Assembly (NCBI GenBank): GCA_025210455.1
Contig: JAOARQ010000035.1
Coordinates: 27,035-91,034 of the forward strand
Length of the DNA stretch: 64,000 nt
Direction: 5' to 3'
Origin: Pelagimonas sp.
GTDB taxonomy: Bacteria; Pseudomonadota; Alphaproteobacteria; Rhodobacterales; Rhodobacteraceae
Both the position numbers and the translations under genes were made by a program. The notes below the pieces were generated by a model. The model saw only the letters and a program-made list of their open reading frames with translations. It searched no databases and had not been told where the DNA came from. This document shows positions 34,756 through 43,685 of the stretch, in pieces. Position 1 is the first letter of the stretch. The number at the start of each line of letters is the position of its first letter.

Positions 34756-36800
34756 GCGGCGAAATTCTCATTGATCCTCTGGTGCCTTTGGGGCTGATCG
34801 CAGTTTTGGCGGCGCTTTCTGTGGTGATTGTGATGGGGGCGGCCTGGCGCGGATTGCCCGGGTGGGCCCTGCGGGGGCTGGCTGCGCTGGTCTTGGTGAT
34901 TGCTTTGACGCAGCCCTCTTATCAGGTGGAAGAGCGCGCGGCACTTAGCGATATCGTCCTGATGATCGAGGATAAAAGTGCTTCGCAAACCCTGGGCGAC
35001 CGGGCCGAAGCAACCGAAGCAGCGGCAAACCAATTGGAAGCCGATCTGACAGCGCGCCCAAACACAGAGGTGCGTCGGATTGCTGTCGGTGATGGTGAGG
35101 GGAACGCCGGCACGCAGTTGATGACTGCGCTGTCTGAAACCCTCGCCGAGGAACCCAAAGGCAGGATTGCCGGGGTTTTGCTGTTGTCGGATGGGCTGTT
35201 GCACGATGTGGATCGCGCGCCCGACCTGCCCGCACCGATGCATTTGCTGATGACAGGGAAGGCCAGGGATTGGGATCGCCGCCTGATCCTGAGTCAGGCC
35301 CCGGCCTTTGCCATTCTGGGCGAAGAGATTTCGCTGACTTTGCGGGTGCAAGATGATGGGGATGTGCCGGGAGATACGGAAACAGACCTGCTGATTTCGG
35401 TCGATGGCGCGCCGCCGCAGCGGTTTCAGGTGCCGATTGGCACAGATATGACGCTGCCTGTGACCCTGCCGCATGGGGGGATGAACGTTATTCGTTTTGA
35501 GGTTCCTACTGCCGAGGGTGAGCTGACCGATCGCAATAATTCCGCGCTGGTGCAGATCAATGGGGTGCGTGATCGTTTGCGTGTTTTGCTGGTCTCTGGC
35601 GAACCGCATGCCGGGGGGCGTACTTGGCGTAACCTTTTGAAATCAGACAGTTCTGTGGATCTGGTGCATTTCACCATTCTGCGTCCGCCATCGAAACAGG
35701 ACGGGGTGCCGGTCGGAGAGCTTTCGCTGATTGCCTTTCCAACGCGGGAACTGTTTCTGGATAAAATCCATGATTTCGATCTGATTATCTTTGACCGCTA
35801 CAAACGGCGGGGGATCTTGCCACCCGCTTATCTGGACAATGTGCGCAACTATGTTGAACAGGGTGGGGCTGTGCTGGTGGCGGCTGGGCCGGACTTTGCC
35901 AGTGCGGATTCTATCTATCGCTCTCCTTTGGGGGCGATTTTGCCGGCGGCCCCCACCGCGCAGGTCATCGAAGAAGGATTTCGCCCCATGGTGACAGCGC
36001 TGGGCGCGCGCCATCCGGTGACCGCAGGGCTGACCGGGGCTGATAGCTGGGGGCGCTGGTTGCGCCAGATTGATCTGGAACCCCGTTCAGGTGATGTTGT
36101 GATGCATGGGGCAGATGATAAGCCATTGCTTTTGCTGGATCGCGTGGGCGAGGGGCGTGTGGCGTTACTGGCCTCTGATCATGCCTGGCTGTGGAGCCGT
36201 GGCTTTGAGGGCGGTGGCCCGCAACTGGAATTGCTGCGGCGTCTGGCACATTGGATGATGAAAGAGCCGGATCTGGAGGAAGAGGCGCTTTGGGCGGAAC
36301 CTTCTGGGCAACGGATGCGCGTTATTCGCAGGTCGCTGACCGGCGAGGTCGGGACGGTAGATATCACAAGGCCTGATGGTGAGACCAAAACCATCGAACT
36401 GGAAGAAATCAGCCCGGGCCGTTTCGAGGCCTTCTATGATGGGCCTCAGATCGGGTTGTATCGTTTGCAGGAAGGGGATCTGAGCGCCGTTATCGGTTTG
36501 GGCCCAGCTGCCCCGCGTGAATTTGAACGCACCATTGCCAGTGCAGATGTGCTGGATCCGCTGTTGGATAAGGTACGCGGCGGTGCACCCCGGCTTGAAG
36601 ACGGGTTGCCCAGCATTCGCGAAGTGTATCCGGGCCGACCCGCTGCCGGGCGCGGCTGGATTGGGATTACACCGCGTGAGGCTTATGAAACACTGGATGT
36701 GCGGCAGACCCCTTTGCTACCGGGGTGGTTGGTTTTATTGCTTGCGGCGGGCCTGATCGTTTGGGGGTGGCTGCGCGAGGGACGCCGCGGGGCGGCCTAA
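34752..36800 (+). CDS. Membrane protein with glutamine-amidotransferase-like domain
   Basis: A 682-residue protein with two N-terminal helices, a VWA-like region (DIVLMIEDKSASQTLGDRAEA), a beta-rich middle section, a class I amidotransferase-like domain (RVLLVSGEPHAGGRTWRNLL through YVEQGGAVLVAAGPDF, about 275-385) and a C-terminal helix (LLPGWLVLLLAAGLIVWGW). No catalytic Cys in the usual nucleophile position is evident, so the domain is probably structural or binding. It is the last gene of the MoxR operon and overlaps the convergent Hint gene by 4 bases. Confidence 0.82.
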   Translation: MSGEILIDPLVPLGLIAVLAALSVVIVMGAAWRGLPGWALRGLAALVLVIALTQPSYQVEERAALSDIVLMIEDKSASQTLGDRAEATEAAANQLEADLTARPNTEVRRIAVGDGEGNAGTQLMTALSETLAEEPKGRIAGVLLLSDGLLHDVDRAPDLPAPMHLLMTGKARDWDRRLILSQAPAFAILGEEISLTLRVQDDGDVPGDTETDLLISVDGAPPQRFQVPIGTDMTLPVTLPHGGMNVIRFEVPTAEGELTDRNNSALVQINGVRDRLRVLLVSGEPHAGGRTWRNLLKSDSSVDLVHFTILRPPSKQDGVPVGELSLIAFPTRELFLDKIHDFDLIIFDRYKRRGILPPAYLDNVRNYVEQGGAVLVAAGPDFASADSIYRSPLGAILPAAPTAQVIEEGFRPMVTALGARHPVTAGLTGADSWGRWLRQIDLEPRSGDVVMHGADDKPLLLLDRVGEGRVALLASDHAWLWSRGFEGGGPQLELLRRLAHWMMKEPDLEEEALWAEPSGQRMRVIRRSLTGEVGTVDITRPDGETKTIELEEISPGRFEAFYDGPQIGLYRLQEGDLSAVIGLGPAAPREFERTIASADVLDPLLDKVRGGAPRLEDGLPSIREVYPGRPAAGRGWIGITPREAYETLDVRQTPLLPGWLVLLLAAGLIVWGWLREGRRGAA

Positions 36801-37870
36801 CTCACGGCCTGCGAGGCGTTGGCTTGGGTGGCATTGTCAGCGCGTTTCTTTAAATGGCGTAGCCGCGCACGCGCCTCTATGAGGGGCAGACATTCTGGCG
36901 GTTTTGACTGCGCCTCTGTCGCGCAGACCTGCCAAACCTCTTTGCTTTGGGATTCGGTCAACCGTTGCAGCCAGGCAGCTTGCAGAGGGAAGGGCGGGCA
37001 GGGAATGCCATTCACTAGGGGGGCATTGTAAGAAGACATCTGAAGGTGAACGAAACTCATGGCTTTGATGGGCGCGCGGCGCGTAACGCCGGGATGATCC
37101 AACAGTGCATAGGCCGGTATTCGAACTGTTTCTGCGGTACTATGTTCGAAAAGCGAGGCTGGCAAAGCGATGATCTGATCTGGATCGCAGATCAATGGTT
37201 TGGTTCCGGGCAGACCAAGCGCCTGTGGTGGGATGTGGATTGGCCACTGGCGAAAATCGGCCTTCAGCTCTGGTAAAGATAGTTCTGTCTTTCCCACCCA
37301 TGTGATGGGCTGCATTCCGTGATCCAAGGTCTGCACCAGATCGCCGATTTGCAATGCGCCCGCTTTCTTATGGCCTGACGGTGTTTGCACCTCGGCCTGC
37401 GCGCTTATCCCTAACAGGCGCGGTGGGATCGACCAGCGCCACGCGCCATCACTGCCGAAGGAAAAGGGGCGCTCTTGCAAGGGGTAAGCCCTGCCTTCCT
37501 GCAAAGGGGCTGAGCTGAGCACAACGCCAAGCCGCGCATCATCTTTCATCAGCATGGCGGCCTGTAGCGTCGGTGATTCCGGTTCCTTTGAGATAAGGTC
37601 AGCGATTTGATCCCCATGCCCTTCACCAAACATAGCGCCCTTTGTGTCAAAAGCCTGTAGGCGTGTCAGGTGATTGGGGCAAATCAGGCCAAATCCCCGC
37701 GCATGGTCGGGCGCTGTTGGGGTGGCGCCGCTGGAAAGCTGCAGTGTGATCGGTTGCGCCCCAGATCGAAGCGTTAGCGAATGGCCGATATCGTCCAGAT
37801 CCCCGGCAAAATACCCCAAAAGCGCACCTGTCAGGGGCGGCGAAGAGACGGAGTGAGTGCGATGTGGCAT
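36797..37870 (-). CDS. Hint-domain protein with non-canonical (Cys-less) start
   Basis: A 357-residue protein of the Rhodobacterales Hint (hedgehog/intein) type. Residues 156-197 (EVQTPSG..., ALQIGDLVQTLDHGMQPITWVGK) match the Hint domain core, followed by HIPPQALGL, LICDPDQIIALP and YALLDHPGV, which fit later Hint blocks. The nucleophilic Cys that opens normal Hint domains should fall near residue 154; here it is Gly, and there is no Cys between 65 and 225. It is therefore unlikely to self-cleave in the usual way. The N-terminal 150 residues are of unknown fold. It stands alone on its strand. Confidence 0.75.
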   Translation of the reverse strand: MPHRTHSVSSPPLTGALLGYFAGDLDDIGHSLTLRSGAQPITLQLSSGATPTAPDHARGFGLICPNHLTRLQAFDTKGAMFGEGHGDQIADLISKEPESPTLQAAMLMKDDARLGVVLSSAPLQEGRAYPLQERPFSFGSDGAWRWSIPPRLLGISAQAEVQTPSGHKKAGALQIGDLVQTLDHGMQPITWVGKTELSLPELKADFRQWPIHIPPQALGLPGTKPLICDPDQIIALPASLFEHSTAETVRIPAYALLDHPGVTRRAPIKAMSFVHLQMSSYNAPLVNGIPCPPFPLQAAWLQRLTESQSKEVWQVCATEAQSKPPECLPLIEARARLRHLKKRADNATQANASQAVS

Positions 37871-37943
37871 AATGTGTTCCCGGTTGTGTTCGGGTTACAG
37901 TAGCCACACTTGCCTTATGCAACGTAAACGGGCGCGCTGGTGA

Positions 37944-38762
37944 TCAATCGCCCAGCTTGGCGTGGACTTCGTCCAGATCAATTTCGCCGATGGGCATTTT
38001 GTTGGACGGATCTTCGAAGTCATATTTGAATAGCTCAAAGTCGCGCTTGTAGATCTCATAGACCAGATGCATCGACAGATCGTCAAAGTAATCTTCGACA
38101 GGATGGGCGCGTTTGGGGCCGTGACCTTCGGATTCGTTGAAACGTGGAATATTGGCCAGATCTACTTTGTGCGGTGTTTCGATGGCATCCAGAACCTGCT
38201 GCATGCCGTCGTTGAACTGTTCGGTCCAAAAGATTTTGTTGTAGCGACCACCATTCACGATGAAGGTGCTGACATGGCCTGACATGGCTGACCAGTGAAT
38301 GTCGGGCTCCATCGGGCGTCGCCAGCGGATGGTGTCGCGGGCAAAAAGCAAAAACCGGCGGAAGCTGCGGATCTGGTCGAAGTCCTGCTTGCCGTCTTCA
38401 CCGCCAACTTCGATTCCGTATTTCTGGATAAGCAGGGGCACCAGATTGCCGCGATAGCGTCTTCCGTTGCGTTGGATGCCACAGATCTTGTCAAAGAAAG
38501 ACGATAGAATGCGCGTATACGGATTGCGCACACAGGTGTAGGCGTAAGAGGTCTGCGTCTTGACGTTGGCCTTGATCGCAGACTGGCTTTCTTCCAGGGC
38601 CCATTTGTGCATGCCGCCTTTGGCGTCGTGGATATCACCATCAAAGAAGGTGCCGTGATCCGAAAAATACATGATCTGACCAATGGTCGAGCAGGCGCAT
38701 TTGGGTACCACCCGATACACCATGCTTTCGCTTTCAGTCATCCACGTGCCGGGAAAGCCCAT
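37944..38762 (-). CDS. Sulfotransferase family protein
   Basis: A 272-residue protein with both PAPS-binding motifs of the carbohydrate sulfotransferase family: VVPKCACSTIG (18-28) for the 5'-phosphosulfate and CVRNPYTRILSSFFDK (77-92) for the 3'-phosphate. The KCACS form is typical of the family-2 group that modifies sugars. GGAGG lies nine bases before the ATG at 38762. It is divergent from a GT14-type glycosyltransferase, which suggests that both act on a cell-surface or exported polysaccharide. Confidence 0.85.
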   Translation of the reverse strand: MGFPGTWMTESESMVYRVVPKCACSTIGQIMYFSDHGTFFDGDIHDAKGGMHKWALEESQSAIKANVKTQTSYAYTCVRNPYTRILSSFFDKICGIQRNGRRYRGNLVPLLIQKYGIEVGGEDGKQDFDQIRSFRRFLLFARDTIRWRRPMEPDIHWSAMSGHVSTFIVNGGRYNKIFWTEQFNDGMQQVLDAIETPHKVDLANIPRFNESEGHGPKRAHPVEDYFDDLSMHLVYEIYKRDFELFKYDFEDPSNKMPIGEIDLDEVHAKLGD

Positions 38763-38893
38763 GCCTTTTGCCTCCGGTAAGTCTGCTCGTTTTTCTTGGT
38801 TTAGGGTCTACATGGTACAAAAAACCAAAGAAAGCAGGTTTATTCAACGTACATTCACTATTATCAGGGTAACAATCGATAAAATTAGGAAGA

Positions 38894-38905
38894 ATGGTTT
38901 CCTGA
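38894..38905 (+). promoter_or_regulatory. Three-codon mini-ORF abutting the GT14 start
   Basis: ATG GTT TCC TGA lies just after AGGAAGA and ends exactly where the glycosyltransferase ATG begins, in the same frame. It may tune initiation. Short frames like this arise by chance, so confidence is low. Confidence 0.25.
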
Positions 38906-40483
38906 ATGGCAAAAATTGCCTTCATTCTACTGTGCCACAAAGACCCTGACGCCATCATTCGTCAGGCACAAAGTCTGACTGCCGTGGGCGACTATATGTC
39001 GATCCATTTTGATGCGCGCGCCTCAAAGGAAGCCTTTCAAAAGATCAAGACCGCGCTGGCCGACAACCCGAATGTGACCTTTGCCAAGAAGCGCATCAAA
39101 TGCGGCTGGGGGGAGTGGAGCCTGGTGCAGGCAACGCTTTACGCCGTCGAAGCTGCGGTGGAATCTTTCCCGCGCGCCACGCATTTTTACATGCTTTCGG
39201 GCGACTGCATGGCGATCAAATCAGCGGAATATGCGCATGAGTTTCTGGATCGTCGTGACTGCGACTATGTCGAAAGCTTTGATTACTTCAATTCTGACTG
39301 GATCAAGACCGGCTGGAAGGAAGAGCGGCTGATCTACCGCCATTGGTTCAATGAACGCACGCAGAAACGCCGTTTCTATGCGATGTTTGAGTTGCAAAAG
39401 CGGCTGGGCCTGACCCGTGAAATTCCACGCGATATCGAGGTGATGATTGGATCGCAATGGTGGTGCCTGCGGCGGCGTACAGTGGAATGGATTCTGGATT
39501 TCACCCGCACCCGCAAAGATGTCATGCGGTTCTTCAGTTCGACCTGGATCCCGGATGAGACGTTTTTTCAGACATTGGTGCGCCATCTGGTGCCGGAACA
39601 CGAAATCGAAAGTCGCACGCTGACGTTTTTGATGTTTTCTGACTATGGGATGCCGATCACGTTTTACAATGATCACTATGACCTTCTGCTGAGCCAGGAT
39701 TTTCTGTTTGCCCGAAAAATCAGCCCCGAGGCGATGGAACTGCGGCGCAGGCTGGGGGTGCTGTATTCTTCGGATGGGTCCAAGTTCCAGATCTCGAACG
39801 AGGGGCGTTCTCTTTATAAGTTTCTGTCTGAAAAGGGGCGGATTGGTCGGCGCTTTGCCCCGCGGTTCTGGGAAAAAGAAAGCTCGCTTGGACGTGAACG
39901 CGAACTGCTGATTGTTGTCTGCAAGAAATGGCACGTGGCCAAGCGGTTGCTGGACCGTGTTCGCCAGATGACGAACATCCCCTGCATTGAATATCTGTTC
40001 AATGAAGACAGCTGTGATCTGCCCGATCTGGGGGGCATTCAATCGACCATGGGCAAGCGTCACCGCCACCGGCGTGCGCTGGTGCGGATGTTGTTTGATT
40101 ACTATGAAACCGAACGCATGGTTGTCTGCATGGATCCGGCCAATCTGGATCTGATGGAGGATTTTGCGCGGGATCGGTCATCTACGCGACTGCTTGAGAT
40201 CGAATGCGCCTTTTCTGATGACTATCTGATCGGTCACGCCATGCGGATCGGGCTGGCCGGGGATCGCACATCAAAGGAAACCCTGGAGCGACTGTTGCCG
40301 ACAGTGCGCAATGACATGGTGCATGAAAGTGACCGTATCCGGGATGCCAATTTTGAGCATCTGACCAGAATGCGTGAGGTCGACGGCCGTGATCCCAATG
40401 CCCGCGCCGTGGCAGAGTTTCTGCGTATTCCCGATCAGACAGCACAGGATATTGTTGGTCTGGATCATCTGTACGCAGACTGA
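38906..40483 (+). CDS. Beta-1,6-N-acetylglucosaminyltransferase-like (GT14) protein with C-terminal extension
   Basis: A 525-residue protein. The first ~280 residues resemble the Core-2/I-branching (GT14) domain: MAKIAFILLCHKDP, YMSIHFDARAS, KCGWGEWSLVQATL, HFYMLSGDCMAIKS, GSQWWCLRRRTVEWIL and STWIPDETFFQTLV. The C-terminal ~200 residues (from about 300) are an extension, with LIVVCKKWHVAKRLLDRV, found with this domain in Rhodobacterales, probably one of the DUF5927/DUF5928 regions. With the divergent sulfotransferase it points to surface glycan synthesis. The acceptor is unknown. The start is fixed by a stop codon directly before the ATG. Confidence 0.83.
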   Translation: MAKIAFILLCHKDPDAIIRQAQSLTAVGDYMSIHFDARASKEAFQKIKTALADNPNVTFAKKRIKCGWGEWSLVQATLYAVEAAVESFPRATHFYMLSGDCMAIKSAEYAHEFLDRRDCDYVESFDYFNSDWIKTGWKEERLIYRHWFNERTQKRRFYAMFELQKRLGLTREIPRDIEVMIGSQWWCLRRRTVEWILDFTRTRKDVMRFFSSTWIPDETFFQTLVRHLVPEHEIESRTLTFLMFSDYGMPITFYNDHYDLLLSQDFLFARKISPEAMELRRRLGVLYSSDGSKFQISNEGRSLYKFLSEKGRIGRRFAPRFWEKESSLGRERELLIVVCKKWHVAKRLLDRVRQMTNIPCIEYLFNEDSCDLPDLGGIQSTMGKRHRHRRALVRMLFDYYETERMVVCMDPANLDLMEDFARDRSSTRLLEIECAFSDDYLIGHAMRIGLAGDRTSKETLERLLPTVRNDMVHESDRIRDANFEHLTRMREVDGRDPNARAVAEFLRIPDQTAQDIVGLDHLYAD

Positions 40484-40531
40484 TTTCTTGCGCTACACAG
40501 GGCAAAACAGCTTTCTCTTATGAGGTGCCCC

Positions 40532-40903
40532 ATGGCCTATACCTATGACGATCAGAATATCTTTGCCAAAATCCTGCGCGGCGAGATCCCCAATACCACC
40601 GTGTTGGAAACAGAGCACAGCCTGGCTTTTCAGGATATCCAACCGCAGGCCCCAACCCATATTCTGGTGATCCCCAAAGGACCTTATGTGTGTTTTGATC
40701 ACTTTGCACAGAACGCTTCGGATGCTGAAATCACCGACTATGTGCGTGCTGTTGGCGAGATCTGCAAAATGGAAGGGCTAGAGGAAAATGGCTTTCGTCT
40801 GATTGCCAACACCGGTCGTGACGGTGTGCAGGATGTGCCGCATCTGCATGTGCATATTCTGGCAGGACGGGGTCTGGGCCGTATGCTGGCGCGGGCAGAG
40901 TAA
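40532..40903 (+). CDS. HIT family protein (HinT-like nucleotide hydrolase)
   Basis: A 123-residue protein with the histidine triad HLHVHIL (His104, His106, His108). The opening YDDQNIFAKILRGEIPNTTVLET is standard for bacterial HinT-type proteins, which hydrolyse AMP-lysine and related purine phosphoramidates. MAYTYDDQ is chosen as the start over a Met four codons upstream. It is followed by a convergent hairpin shared with the ABC gene. Confidence 0.92.
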   Translation: MAYTYDDQNIFAKILRGEIPNTTVLETEHSLAFQDIQPQAPTHILVIPKGPYVCFDHFAQNASDAEITDYVRAVGEICKMEGLEENGFRLIANTGRDGVQDVPHLHVHILAGRGLGRMLARAE

Positions 40904-40916
40904 CGCGCAGATCATC

Positions 40917-40938
40917 GAGAGGGCGATATTGCCCTCTC
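40917..40938. terminator. Hairpin between convergent HIT and ABC genes
   Basis: GAGAGGGC (40917-40924) pairs perfectly with GCCCTCTC (40931-40938) around a 6-base loop. Neither side has a proper T run, so it is a terminator-like hairpin. Confidence 0.5.
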
Positions 40939-40947
40939 TGAACCAAT

Positions 40948-41868
40948 TCATTTTGCGCTGCTTGTCAGCGCCAGAAACACATCTTCAAGCGCCGCCTGTT
41001 CGGTGCGCACATCGCGAATGCGGATACCGGCTGAACGCACTGCCTCCAGAACGGTTTCGGCACTGGTTTCACGGGCACGATAATTCAGGGCAATGGTGCC
41101 ATCATCACGCTGTTCTGCCTGAATGCCTGCGGCGTCGGGCAGGGTGTTGATATCGCTTTCGGGCACAATAACCAGTGTTTTGGCATCCATCTGCCCCAAC
41201 ATATTGGCAGTGCTGTCCTGTGCTACCTTTTGACCGTGGTTGATAATGGCGATCTCGTCGCACATCTCTTCGGCTTCTTCCAGATAATGGGTGGTCAGGA
41301 TGATGGTCAGCCCTGTGTCACGGTTCAGCTTGCGCACGTTTTCCCACAGCATCTGCCGCAGTTCGATATCAACGCCTGCGGTGGGTTCATCCAGCACCAG
41401 CACCTGCGGGCTATGCACAAGGGCTTTGGCCAGCAAAAGCCGCCGCCGCATTCCGCCCGACATGGTTCGGGCATAGGCATCGCGTTTGTCCGCCAGCCCA
41501 ACCATTTCAAGGATTTCGTCAGAGCGCCGCTGGGATTTGGGCACCCCATACAGCCCAGCCTGTACCTCTAACGCCCCAAAGGGTGAAAAGAACGGATCGA
41601 GGTTCAGCTCTTGTGGCATGACACCGATGGCCGCGCGCGACTGGCGCGGATTTTCATCCTGATCCCAGCCCCAGATTTTCACCTGCCCCGAGGTTTTCAC
41701 CACCAGCCCGGCCAAGATATTGATCAGCGTTGATTTTCCCGCACCGTTTGGCCCCAGAAAGCCAAAGATTGACCCGGCAGGCACAGTCAGATCCACGCCT
41801 TTTAACGCCTCTTTGCCGTCTGCATAGGTTTTCTTCAAACTGTCGATACGGATCGCGTCCTGTGTCAT
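40948..41868 (-). CDS. ABC transporter ATP-binding protein (YadG-like)
   Basis: A 306-residue ATPase with Walker A GPNGAGKST (39-47), signature MSGGM (136-140), Walker B VLVLDE with Glu161 and the switch His in LTTHYLEEAEEM. The C-terminal domain after residue 220 is typical of ABC-2-type exporters. No permease gene is adjacent on this strand within the window, so the partner membrane protein must be elsewhere. The substrate is unknown. Confidence 0.9.
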   Translation of the reverse strand: MTQDAIRIDSLKKTYADGKEALKGVDLTVPAGSIFGFLGPNGAGKSTLINILAGLVVKTSGQVKIWGWDQDENPRQSRAAIGVMPQELNLDPFFSPFGALEVQAGLYGVPKSQRRSDEILEMVGLADKRDAYARTMSGGMRRRLLLAKALVHSPQVLVLDEPTAGVDIELRQMLWENVRKLNRDTGLTIILTTHYLEEAEEMCDEIAIINHGQKVAQDSTANMLGQMDAKTLVIVPESDINTLPDAAGIQAEQRDDGTIALNYRARETSAETVLEAVRSAGIRIRDVRTEQAALEDVFLALTSSAK

Positions 41869-41943
41869 GCGGTCCCCTTGCCTCGTTGCTGGGATTTGCT
41901 ATCAGTTTGTTAGAGGAATGCCAGCGAAAAGGGAATGCGAGCC

Positions 41944-42123
41944 ATGACCATTGAAGCCCCCGAAACCCGGATTGTTGACAGCTACAAGGTTGCCTGTGAT
42001 GGCAATGACGGGGCTGGTGGGCATCCGCGTGTCTGGCTGCAAATTCCGGCAGGCACGGGCTGGGTTGAATGCCCCTATTGTGATGCGAAATACGTCCACA
42101 AGGATTTTGAAGGCAAGGTCTGA
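41944..42123 (+). CDS. Zinc-finger (CHCC-type) protein, NDUFS6-like
   Basis: A 59-residue protein with Cys in VACDGN, His in [10 protein letters not shown] and the pair CPYC in [13 protein letters not shown]. This is the CHCC zinc-finger family related to complex I subunit NDUFS6. Bacterial members are small and widely present in alphaproteobacteria; their role is not established, though a link to complex I is suspected. The ATG at 41944 has AAAAGGGA nine bases upstream. Confidence 0.85.
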   Translation: MTIEAPETRIVDSYKVACDGNDGAGGHPRVWLQIPAGTGWVECPYCDAKYVHKDFEGKV

Positions 42124-42215
42124 GCCCACCTTAGCGCGACACCTTTCAGCAGGTTCCGGATCGCCCGGCTGCGCCTCCTGATGCGATGAAAGCCCATCAA
42201 ATCAGGAGAACGCAG

Positions 42216-42680
42216 ATGTTTACCACAATTGGAATGCCCCAGATCCTTGCCGACGCTTATCGGGCGGGGCAGCACGACGCTTATGATCATCCGCCTGAAC
42301 GGCAGATCGCTGAGGGCGCAGGCAATCCCTGCCGGTGTTGTCTGAATTTCATCTCAAAAGGCGAAGAAATGCTGGTTCTGGCGCATCGCCCTTTTCAGGC
42401 CATGCATCCCTACGCGGAAACCGGACCGGTGTTTTTATGCGCCACCCCCTGCCAGGCACATCTTTCTGGCAGGCCTGATGTTTTGCAGGGCAGCCCGGAT
42501 TACCTGCTAAAGGCCTATGATCAGGATGAACGGATCATTTATGGCACCGGCCAAATCACCGCACAGCATGAGATCGACAGTTATGTTGAACAGCTTCTGG
42601 CGCGGCCAGAGGTGGCGTTTGTTGATATGCGGTCATCGCGCAACAATTGCTGGTTGGCGCGGTTTCAGCGCTCTGTGTAA
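42216..42680 (+). CDS. DUF1203 family protein
   Basis: A 154-residue protein. The Cys-rich segment GNPCRCCLNFISKGEEMLVLAHRPF and YAETGPVFLCATPCQAH match the DUF1203 family. The end, FVDMRSSRNNCWLARFQRSV, is also family-like. AGGAGA precedes the chosen ATG (42216) by eight bases; an upstream in-frame ATG at 42186 lacks such a site. The function is unknown. Confidence 0.82.
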   Translation: MFTTIGMPQILADAYRAGQHDAYDHPPERQIAEGAGNPCRCCLNFISKGEEMLVLAHRPFQAMHPYAETGPVFLCATPCQAHLSGRPDVLQGSPDYLLKAYDQDERIIYGTGQITAQHEIDSYVEQLLARPEVAFVDMRSSRNNCWLARFQRSV

Positions 42681-42766
42681 TTGCGCACAGTAGCGGTTCG
42701 TTCTCGCGTATTTTCGCACCATTCGGGATGACTATATTGAGGGCACGCAGAACAGGAGTGACCCTC

Positions 42767-43678
42767 ATGACGTTTCGACCCGTTGTCGCCACCAGCCAGG
42801 CCCGCCCCGCCATGGAAGGCGCGGGCGTGCATTTGCACCGTGTCTTTGGATTCGGCGATCCCAGCCACACGGATCCCTTTCTGATGATGGATGATTTTCG
42901 CAATGATATTCCCGAGCTTTATGAGGCAGGGTTTCCCTGGCATCCGCATCGCGGGATTGAGACAATCACCTATGTTCTAGAGGGTGAGGTGGACCATGGC
43001 GATAGTCTGGGCAATCGCGGCACGCTTGGGGCGGGGTCGGTACAATGGATGACCGCCGGGTCCGGGATCATGCATCAGGAAATGCCTCGCGGGAATGCAC
43101 AGGGGCAGATGCATGGGTTTCAGCTTTGGGCCAATCTGCCGTCATCGTTGAAAATGACCGCGCCGCGCTATCAGGATATTCAGGTCAGCGATATTCCCGA
43201 AATCATTGATGATGACGGCACCAAGGTAAAAGTGGTGACCGGGCAGTTCTGGGGACAGCGTGGGCCGGTGGATGGCATTGCTGCTGATCCGCTGTATCTG
43301 GATGTCTCTGTGCCGCCGGGGGTGAAAAAGACCCTGCCGATCGACACCCGTGCCAATGCTTTTGCTTATGTGTTTGCCGGTGCCGGGCGCTTTACCGATG
43401 CGGCTGATCCCATTGGGGTGCGCGTCGAAAAAGAGGTGAACGGCCAGGAAGTGAACATTCGCGATCTTTCGGGCAACCGGACCTTGGTGCGCTTTGGCAA
43501 CGGTGATGAGGTCACGGTGCAGGCTGGTCCGGATGGGGTGCGATTCCTGTTGGTTGCAGGGCGGCCCATTCAGGAACCTGTCGCCTGGCACGGCCCCATT
43601 GTGATGAACACCCAGCAAGAGATCCGGCAGGCGATGCAGGATCTGCAAAACGGGACCTTTATCAAAGCGGGGCATTAA
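42767..43678 (+). CDS. Pirin family bicupin protein
   Basis: A 303-residue protein of two cupin domains. The metal site of the N-terminal domain is present in FPWHPHRGIETITYVLEGEVDHGDS and SGIMHQE. Pirins bind Fe(II); some have quercetin dioxygenase activity and others affect regulators or metabolic enzymes. AGGAGTG lies ahead of the ATG at 42767. A hairpin without T run follows the stop. Confidence 0.9.
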   Translation: MTFRPVVATSQARPAMEGAGVHLHRVFGFGDPSHTDPFLMMDDFRNDIPELYEAGFPWHPHRGIETITYVLEGEVDHGDSLGNRGTLGAGSVQWMTAGSGIMHQEMPRGNAQGQMHGFQLWANLPSSLKMTAPRYQDIQVSDIPEIIDDDGTKVKVVTGQFWGQRGPVDGIAADPLYLDVSVPPGVKKTLPIDTRANAFAYVFAGAGRFTDAADPIGVRVEKEVNGQEVNIRDLSGNRTLVRFGNGDEVTVQAGPDGVRFLLVAGRPIQEPVAWHGPIVMNTQQEIRQAMQDLQNGTFIKAGH

Positions 43679-43685
43679 CCCCGAC

